DNA of 64,000 nt from Ardenticatenaceae bacterium (GTDB taxonomy: Bacteria > Chloroflexota > Anaerolineae > Promineifilales > Promineifilaceae), in NCBI GenBank assembly GCA_020634215.1, contig JACKCD010000027.1, forward strand, positions 17,695 to 81,694, written 5' to 3'. The first letter of the stretch is position 1, and the number at the start of each line of letters is the position of its first letter. Both the position numbers and the translations under genes were made by a program. Under the pieces are notes generated by a model. That model saw only the letters and a list, made by a program, of their open reading frames with translations, had not been told where the DNA came from and made no database searches. Shown here in pieces: positions 59,128-64,000 of the stretch.

Positions 59128-60944
59128 AAGCTGGTAGACTGGCTACAGCGCGCCTATCCTATAAGCCAGATCAACGTTATCCACCGCAGTACATACTATG
59201 GAAACGATCTTCCATCGTGTGGGCAAGTCAACTCGCTTTTAACCTCCAAGAGAAATTCAGATTTAGCCAATGGTATCGTTCCCGCTGGAACACATTACTA
59301 TGGCATGGTTGACGACGCGGGCGGTTTTATGCGTGGCTGTGCTAATTTGCCCGGCTTTGTCGGCTCTGGGCCAACCGGCGCAGGTAGCTGGGGTTGGGAT
59401 TTTGACGGTAGCTATGGGGATTGGTATGGAGGTCACGAGTTAGGCCACGCCTATGGCCGTCCTCATGCAAATTTCTGTGGGGCAGAAGGAGGTGGCTCCT
59501 ATCCATATTCAAATGGAGGGATCAGTCCTTCGCTTAGCGGCGATCAGGCCATCTACGGCTTTGACATTCACTCACAGGAAATTTACACAGCCGATTGGTC
59601 CGACGTGATGAGCTATTGTCCCAATCAATGGCTGAGTGACTTTACATATGAAGCACTGCTGGCCCACTTCCAAAACAACCCCATTCTAACTCACAGTGCA
59701 ACCCCCATGGATCGCCTATCGATCATAGGGACAATTGACCCCGCCACAAATCAAGTTGAGCTAGCGCCCCTGTTTATCATCCCCGACGCTGACGATATCG
59801 AACCACGCACTCCCGGAGATTATGCCATTGTCTTACGCAATTCGACGGGGGTGAATTGGCACGCTATCCGTTCACACCTGACCCGGTAGAAGCTGGCCCT
59901 ACGCCTGGCGGCGATCCCTCATCTACCCTACTCATGATAACAGAGCTGGTGCCTTATGTGGAGGGAACAACTCGAGTAGACATTGAAGCTTTCGCTACCG
60001 TGCTACACACAGTTCAGGCTGGCGCAGCTGCTCCAAGTGTCAGCATCACCACACCTAATGGCGGTGAGATGCTGGCAGAGGAAACCATTCATGTTGCCTG
60101 GACGGCCAATGATTCTGACGGAGATTCCCTTATATTCAATATCCAATATAGCCCTGATGGCGGCCAGCATTGGGAAATGGTGGCTCAATTTATAACTGAA
60201 ACGAGCGTTGATATTGATGCCAGCAACATTGTCGCCACTACTCAAGGCCTCTTCCGAGTATGGGTTAGCGATGGCATTCACACAACAGGGGATGAGTCCA
60301 ACAACACCTTTACTGTTCCTAATCGTATTCCAGTGGTTGAAATTGTAGAACCTAACGATGGTGAAACAAAGCTCATCAATGCGACAATTGGATTAAGAGG
60401 CGAGGCCTATGATATCGACACGGGGACAATGGCCGATGACCAACTTCAGTGGCTCTCAAGTATAGATGGATTGTTGGGAAGGGGAAAACAGTTGAGTATC
60501 AACGATCTCAGTGAAGGTGTGCATACTATCATATTCCGTGCAGATGACGGCAATGGCGGCGTGGCTGAAGATAGCGTACAGTTGACCATCGTTGGTGAAG
60601 ACACCTCATTGCCTGACAAACTATTGGTTGGCCCACAAACTCTTCTTTTTGAACCTGCAAATGGACTGACCAGCAAAACCTTCTCGGTTGCCAATCAAAG
60701 TGGCGAGCATGCAATCCGGTGGACGGCTGCGACCAATGAAACGTGGTTACAGTTGGACACAATTTCAGGCATGACCCCGGCTACTGTTATCGTCACGCTG
60801 GTTGACACTAGCCTGACCAACGGAATACATTCAGCAAACATTATACTCACCAGTCCAGATGTACCTAATCAGAGTGTCACGGTTCGCGCTTCCGTGATGA
60901 TTATTAAGAGATCGCAAATCTATCTGCCTTTTATTCGCAAGTGA
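59128..60944 (+). pseudogene. Secreted metzincin-like protease, 5' truncated by IS and frameshifted
   Basis: The frame is open right from the IS end (LVDWLQRAYPISQINVIHRS) with no start. Zinc site GGHELGHAYGRPHANFC fits HExxHxxGxxH of metzincins, and SDVMSYC supplies the Met turn. At a run of five G (about 59846-59850) the frame is lost; one extra G would join it to the second frame (LARYPFTPDPVEAGPTPGGD), followed by two Ig-like/Big domains (ITTPNGGEMLAEETIHVAW, EIVEPNDGETKLI), a third beta domain and the tail IYLPFIRK. Signal peptide and propeptide are lost; not functional as it stands. Confidence 0.8.
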
Positions 60945-60992
60945 TTCAATGACTGTTTGAGCTTGGAGGTGTCCATCTCCAAGCTCTCTTTT

Positions 60993-62294
60993 CTACGGTG
61001 TTAGCCGCTGCATATCACGCGGGAACAGCGTTGCCAGCCGCACGTTGGGCAGTTGTAGAAGCTGCATCAGCAGCCGCTCCAGCCCGATAGCAAAGCCGCC
61101 GTGGGGCGGCATTCCGTGGCGAAACGCTTCCAAATAGGTTTCAAATGGTTCGGTAGGCAGCTTGGCCGCTGCCAGTGCCGCCAGATAATCTTCATACCGA
61201 TGCAGCCGCTGCCCGCCGGTAATCAACTCGGTGCCGCGAAAGAGCAGGTCGAAGGAGTTGGAGTAGGCGGGGTTGTTGGGGTCGGGGTGGGTGTAAAACG
61301 GCCGTTTTCCCATTGGATACCCCGTCACAAACAAAAAGTCGCTGCCGTGTTCCGCCTGTGCCCACGCTCCCAGCCACCGCTCATCCTGCGGCGACAAGTC
61401 TGGCTCGCCGCGCACATCCACCCCGTGCAGCCGCAAAATGAGTTCCTGCGCCTCGGCAAAATGGATGTGGGGAATCTCTTCGGGTACGGCGGGCATCTCT
61501 GCCTCCAGCAGTGCCAATTCAGCGGCATAGTGTGTTGCCAACTCGCCCAAAATCCCGGCCATCACCTCGCGCACCAGCCCCATTACCGTAAAATGATTTT
61601 CAATAAAGCCAAACTCCACGTCCAGGCTAACATATTCATTGATGTGGCGAATGGTGCTGTGTGGCTCGGCTCGGAACACTGGCCCCACTTCAAATACGCG
61701 CTGGAAAATGCCAACCATGATTTGCTTGTAAAACTGTGGGCTTTGCGCCAAATAGGCTGGCTTGCCAAAATAGCCTAGCTCAAACACGTTGGCCCCGCTT
61801 TCGGTGGCGGAGGCCACCAGCTTGGGGGTTTGCACTTCGGTAAAATGGCGTTCGTTCAGTGTGCGGCGGAAACCAGCCATTGTACCTGCCGCCAGCCGGT
61901 AGACGGCGCGGCGCTGTGGGTGGCGGTTGACCACCACGGCGTGGTCAAGCTGGGTGGGCAGTCCGGCGGTGATGGTGGGCTTGTGCAGCGGCACGGGTGG
62001 GGCTTCGCTGGTGGGCACAAGCAGCGATAGCCGGGGCTGGTGCAGTTCCACGCCGCCGGGGGCTTGGGGCGAAGCGACCACGCGCCCTTCGAGGGCGATG
62101 ATGCTTTCTAGGGCAGCATTTTGCAGCGGAGCAAGGTCGGCTTCGCTTTCGGTGACGGCCTGGATGGTGCCCCAGCCGTCGCGCAGGACAATAAAGGTAA
62201 TGCCGCCGAGACGGCGCAGATTGTGGAGCCAGCCCGTTAGGCGCACGGGTTGCCCAACGTGCTGGCTGGCTTCAATTGAGCGGATAGTTTGCAT
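60993..62294 (-). CDS. aspS: Aspartate-tRNA ligase, archaeal-type (probably non-discriminating)
   Basis: 433 residues, the short archaeal form without the bacterial GAD insertion (bacterial AspRS has about 590). OB-fold anticodon domain (VRLTGWLHNLRRLGGITFIV), motif 2 FRAEPHSTIRHINEYVSLD, motif 3 GFAIGLERLLMQLL, and SPQFYKQIMVG. Such enzymes often charge both tRNA-Asp and tRNA-Asn, needing GatCAB to make Asn-tRNA; whether that holds here is not visible. ATG 62294 with TTTGGAGG upstream. Controlled by a T-box leader. Confidence 0.93.
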   Translation of the reverse strand: MQTIRSIEASQHVGQPVRLTGWLHNLRRLGGITFIVLRDGWGTIQAVTESEADLAPLQNAALESIIALEGRVVASPQAPGGVELHQPRLSLLVPTSEAPPVPLHKPTITAGLPTQLDHAVVVNRHPQRRAVYRLAAGTMAGFRRTLNERHFTEVQTPKLVASATESGANVFELGYFGKPAYLAQSPQFYKQIMVGIFQRVFEVGPVFRAEPHSTIRHINEYVSLDVEFGFIENHFTVMGLVREVMAGILGELATHYAAELALLEAEMPAVPEEIPHIHFAEAQELILRLHGVDVRGEPDLSPQDERWLGAWAQAEHGSDFLFVTGYPMGKRPFYTHPDPNNPAYSNSFDLLFRGTELITGGQRLHRYEDYLAALAAAKLPTEPFETYLEAFRHGMPPHGGFAIGLERLLMQLLQLPNVRLATLFPRDMQRLTP

Positions 62295-62310
62295 AGGAAC
62301 CTCCAAAAGA

Positions 62311-62376
62311 AAATGGGACGCAGATTTGCCTGATTTACCTGATGCTCATGATATTTCACAGCGAATCTGTGTCTTG
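62311..62376. repeat. GGACGCAGATT repeat, copy 2, in the aspS 5' UTR
   Basis: GGGACGCAGATTTGCCTGAT with a degenerate inverted partner GCGAATCTGTGTC. Related to the element at 10034-10089. It lies between the T-box terminators and the aspS ribosome-binding site. Confidence 0.6.
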
Positions 62377-62392
62377 GTGAGCAGTTGCCCAG

Positions 62393-62765
62393 AAACAAAA
62401 ACGCCCTCGTCCACTTGGAGGACGAGGGCGCAGTGCAAATAAAAAAGCCCTCATCCTCTTTTGGAGGACGAGGGCTTGGATTACACAAAAGCCACATCGT
62501 GGTACCACCACCATTTGCCCCCGTAGGGGCCTTTTGCTGCCGTTGGGTTTTGCTTTCACAACGGCCGTTAACGCGCTAACGGGCGCTCCCGGAACTACCT
62601 ACTTGTTTAATACGTTCAGTAGTCGGCTCAAGGGTGTCACAGACGAAACATTGCAGATGACAGTTGCAGCAGTTCTGTCACTCTCTGGGCAGCAAGCGGT
62701 TTGCCTGCCTGTCCCTCTCATTGCCTTTAATTTGTCAATTGTTTAGCCTCCCGGTTGGGAAGGTG
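62393..62765 (-). ncRNA. T-box riboswitch upstream of aspS, with two tandem terminators
   Basis: Minus strand. About 370 bases from the predicted start site to the last terminator. The conserved T-box GGTGGTACCACG (62498-62509) pairs with the 3' end of uncharged tRNA in known T-boxes. Upstream, GAGCGCCCGTTAGCGCG resembles the stem III/II A-B region, and an AGAGAGTGAC block the base of stem I. A terminator follows at 62441-62476 (AGCCCTCGTCC... then TTTTTT) and a second at 62393-62430 (CGCCCTCGTCC... then TTTTTGTTT). A GAC triplet in GTGACACC could be the Asp specifier; I could not fold stem I to prove it. Confidence 0.78.
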
Positions 62766-62771
62766 GAGAGC

Positions 62772-62801
62772 ATCATAACAAAGATGATGCCGGTTTGTCA
62801 A
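62772..62801 (-). promoter_or_regulatory. Promoter of the T-box-aspS transcript
   Basis: TTGACA, 18 bases, TATGAT on the minus strand, directly after the greA stop. Transcription would start near 62765, the beginning of the T-box leader. Confidence 0.6.
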
Positions 62802-63275
62802 TTAAGCAATTGCCTGAACTTGCAGCCGAATTTCCCCGGCGGGGCTGCTGGCAATAACGATTTGCCCAATTTTTGCACCTAGCAACGCCCGCCCGATGGG
62901 GGATTGGTTAGAAATGCGCCCTTCACTGGGGTTGGCTTCATGGGGGCCAACGATGCTGTAGGTTTCTTCATCACCATACTCTTCATCTAAAACGGTAACG
63001 GTGCTGCCTACGCGCACGCGGTCGCTGGGGCCAGTTTCCTTAATAACCACGGCTCGCCGCAGCGCATCTTCTAAGTCCCGAATACGCCCCTCAGTAAAGC
63101 CTTGCTCTTCTTTGGCGGCATGATAATCAGCATTTTCTTTCAGGTCGCCCTGGGCGATAGCAATTTCCAGCTTTTTAGCCAGTTCTTCGCGTTTGGTCGT
63201 GCGGAGGACTTCAAGTTCCTCTTTGATTTTTTGCAATCCTTCGTCAGTGATGTAAAAAGCCTCTTCGTGCGTCAT
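62802..63275 (-). CDS. greA: Transcription elongation factor GreA
   Basis: 157 residues. N-terminal coiled coil (ITDEGLQKIKEELEVLRTTK, ENADYHAAKEEQGFTEGRIR, with the acidic tip near LKENADY) and C-terminal FKBP-like domain (SPIGRALLGAKIGQIVIASSP). It enters the RNA polymerase secondary channel to rescue backtracked complexes. ATG with GGAGAAGGTAA upstream. Upstream of the aspS transcription unit on the same strand. Confidence 0.95.
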   Translation of the reverse strand: MTHEEAFYITDEGLQKIKEELEVLRTTKREELAKKLEIAIAQGDLKENADYHAAKEEQGFTEGRIRDLEDALRRAVVIKETGPSDRVRVGSTVTVLDEEYGDEETYSIVGPHEANPSEGRISNQSPIGRALLGAKIGQIVIASSPAGEIRLQVQAIA

Positions 63276-63424
63276 TTACCTTCTCCTATCAAACTGAACC
63301 CAAAGGTTATGTACCTCATGGGTTGATCATGGTTAACAGCCCGTAGCTGTGTGTTGGTCTAGGTGCTGCCGGTAGTTGTATTTTATTGAATGTTTGTGAA
63401 GATAGTTGAGGTTACTACAAGCTC

Positions 63425-63616
63425 ATGAGCGTTCTCATTGTGTTGCTGAGACGCTTGCCTTTGGTTTCCGCTACTCAGTCTGAACAGTTCAAATTATCAT
63501 TGCCTAAATTAAAGAACCCCGCCATTAGCGGGGCTGTTGCCCTAATTGTGTTGCTTGCCTTAGTGACCCAATGGTTTGTTACCTGGGGTTGGCTCAATGA
63601 ACGGAGCATAGTATAG
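63425..63616 (+). CDS. Possible small membrane protein
   Basis: 63 codons; the last 35 form a convincing membrane helix (SGAVALIVLLALVTQWFVTW). There is no good ribosome-binding site. A GC-rich hairpin (CCCCGCCATTAGCGGGG, 63517-63533) lies inside the frame and would act as a terminator on the minus strand (followed by TTCTTTAATTT). Coding status is doubtful. The rest of 63276-63902 holds one AACGGCCGTT (63691-63700) and nothing else I can support. Confidence 0.25.
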   Translation: MSVLIVLLRRLPLVSATQSEQFKLSLPKLKNPAISGAVALIVLLALVTQWFVTWGWLNERSIV

Positions 63617-63902
63617 CGTAGGCTGTTTGTTCTGTCTAGGGTTGAAAAAGTGCGAAAGGAAGAGATGAGAGAAGTCTTAGGTGGGGGGAAAACGGCCGTT
63701 TTTGGCGTAAAAAAAGCGTGAAAGCGAAAGCAAAACAGCCGTTTCTCAGGTATAACCAAGCTTGAATGGTGTAATGCGATTCGTAACGAATCGGTGCGAT
63801 ACTGGAAGAAAACACAAGCAAACGTTGTCGTCATCGTGCAAAGAGAAGAACGTTTGCGACAACCCATTAGCAAGTTTAAGTAAAAATTTGAGTGAGAGAA
63901 GC

Positions 63903-64000
63903 ATGGCAAAAGCGTGGGAAGTTTTGACAAGTGAGGCAATTTTAGAGCACCCGCTTTTGACTGTTTCCCTCGAACAAATTCGGTTGCCTAATGGCGAAAT
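63903..64000 (+). CDS. NUDIX hydrolase, N-terminus only (runs off window)
   Basis: 32 codons visible: AKAWEVLTSEAILEHPLLTV and then IRLPNGE. This is the usual start of ADP-ribose pyrophosphatase-type NUDIX proteins (W-x-V-L-x-S-E ... V-x-LPNG). The Nudix box lies outside the window. ATG with GAGAGAAGC upstream. Confidence 0.55.
   Translation, partial: MAKAWEVLTSEAILEHPLLTVSLEQIRLPNGE

Larger units (their letters stand above)
2754..63700. repeat. Highly iterated palindrome AACGGCCGTT (about 60 exact copies)
   Basis: Copies are scattered through the whole span; examples at 2754, 6611, 8651 and 12577 and many more, with about a dozen one-mismatch versions. Within genes all three frames are used, giving Thr-Ala-Val, Asn-Gly-Arg or Arg-Pro; many copies have A-rich left and T-rich right flanks (AAAACGGCCGTTTT). 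It occurs in genes, linkers, spacers and pseudogenes, but hardly in the oxidase operon, 41.5-47.9 kb or 53-61 kb. Confidence 0.9.

Noticed and set aside
62306..62800. Open frames on both strands in the aspS leader
   Set aside because: The region is explained by the promoter, T-box RNA, two terminators and a dispersed repeat.
63276..63902. Search for tRNA genes in this and other gaps
   Set aside because: No cloverleaf with TTC-loop and acceptor pairing could be recognised by eye; a dedicated scan such as tRNAscan would settle it.
63475..63939. 154-codon minus-strand frame
   Set aside because: No family features and it crosses a hairpin with U-run; looks like chance.

Overview
The window looks like a chromosome segment of a Chloroflexota bacterium, probably from the Anaerolineae/Caldilineae/Ardenticatenia side. 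This is an inference. It rests on aerobic caa3-type oxidase genes, an archaeal-type AspRS behind a T-box leader, many Thr/Pro-rich 'TPTPT' linkers, a secreted protein ending in a YLPFI-type tail, STAND and MalT-like regulators, and a very large load of short dispersed repeats. No rRNA, tRNA or CRISPR array was seen.

Layout. 1-4.7 kb: minus-strand cytochrome c oxidase operon (membrane protein, coxB, coxA, coxD, coxC cut by the window edge). 4.9-12.2 kb: DegV protein, ECF-like sigma factor, leaderless polysaccharide deacetylase, monoacylglycerol-lipase-like hydrolase, two coiled-coil membrane proteins (one with an HhH domain), HD hydrolase, rpsU. 12.3-17.7 kb: REC-GAF-GAF-histidine kinase, lipoprotein hydrolase, C39-like/TPR protein, DJ-1-like protein with a structured leader. 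18.2-22.7 kb: a STAND cluster: NB-ARC ATPase plus separate TPR protein, a 52-residue exported peptide, and a divergent ATPase/winged-helix regulator with 11-bp iterons in front of it. 23.3-28.4 kb: pst-phoU phosphate regulon with a clear PHO box and two unequal PstB subunits. 28.5-30.4 kb: yebC-ruvC-ruvA. 30.5-33.6 kb: GH1 glycosidase, V4R sensor and response regulator. 33.7-41.1 kb: YfhO-flippase fusion, PMT-type glycosyltransferase, SDR. 41.3-46.1 kb: decayed island with an alaX pseudogene, a MITE-like element, two IS elements and truncated genes. 46.1-57.5 kb: a long co-directional minus-strand block of small accessory genes (GNAT, MFS, SnoaL, flavodoxin, CPBP protease, MDR reductase, duplicated small families) ending at a MalT/LuxR regulator. 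57.6-60.9 kb: an IS and the metalloprotease gene it truncated. 61-64 kb: T-box-aspS, greA, start of a NUDIX gene.

The most striking signal across the window is the 10-bp palindrome AACGGCCGTT. I count about 60 exact copies by eye, inside and outside genes, against well under one expected. It behaves like the HIP1 element of cyanobacteria and is nearly absent from the IS-rich blocks. A second layer is tandem 7- or 8-bp repeats facing inverted copies, which form hairpins between genes and in several places are inserted in frame into proteins. The best candidates for new biology are the palindrome, the peptide/STAND-regulator locus at 20.8-22.7 kb, and the PstB pair whose substitutions all fall in one composite ATP site. 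Coordinates of starts were moved from the longest ORF where a ribosome-binding site or promoter argued for it.
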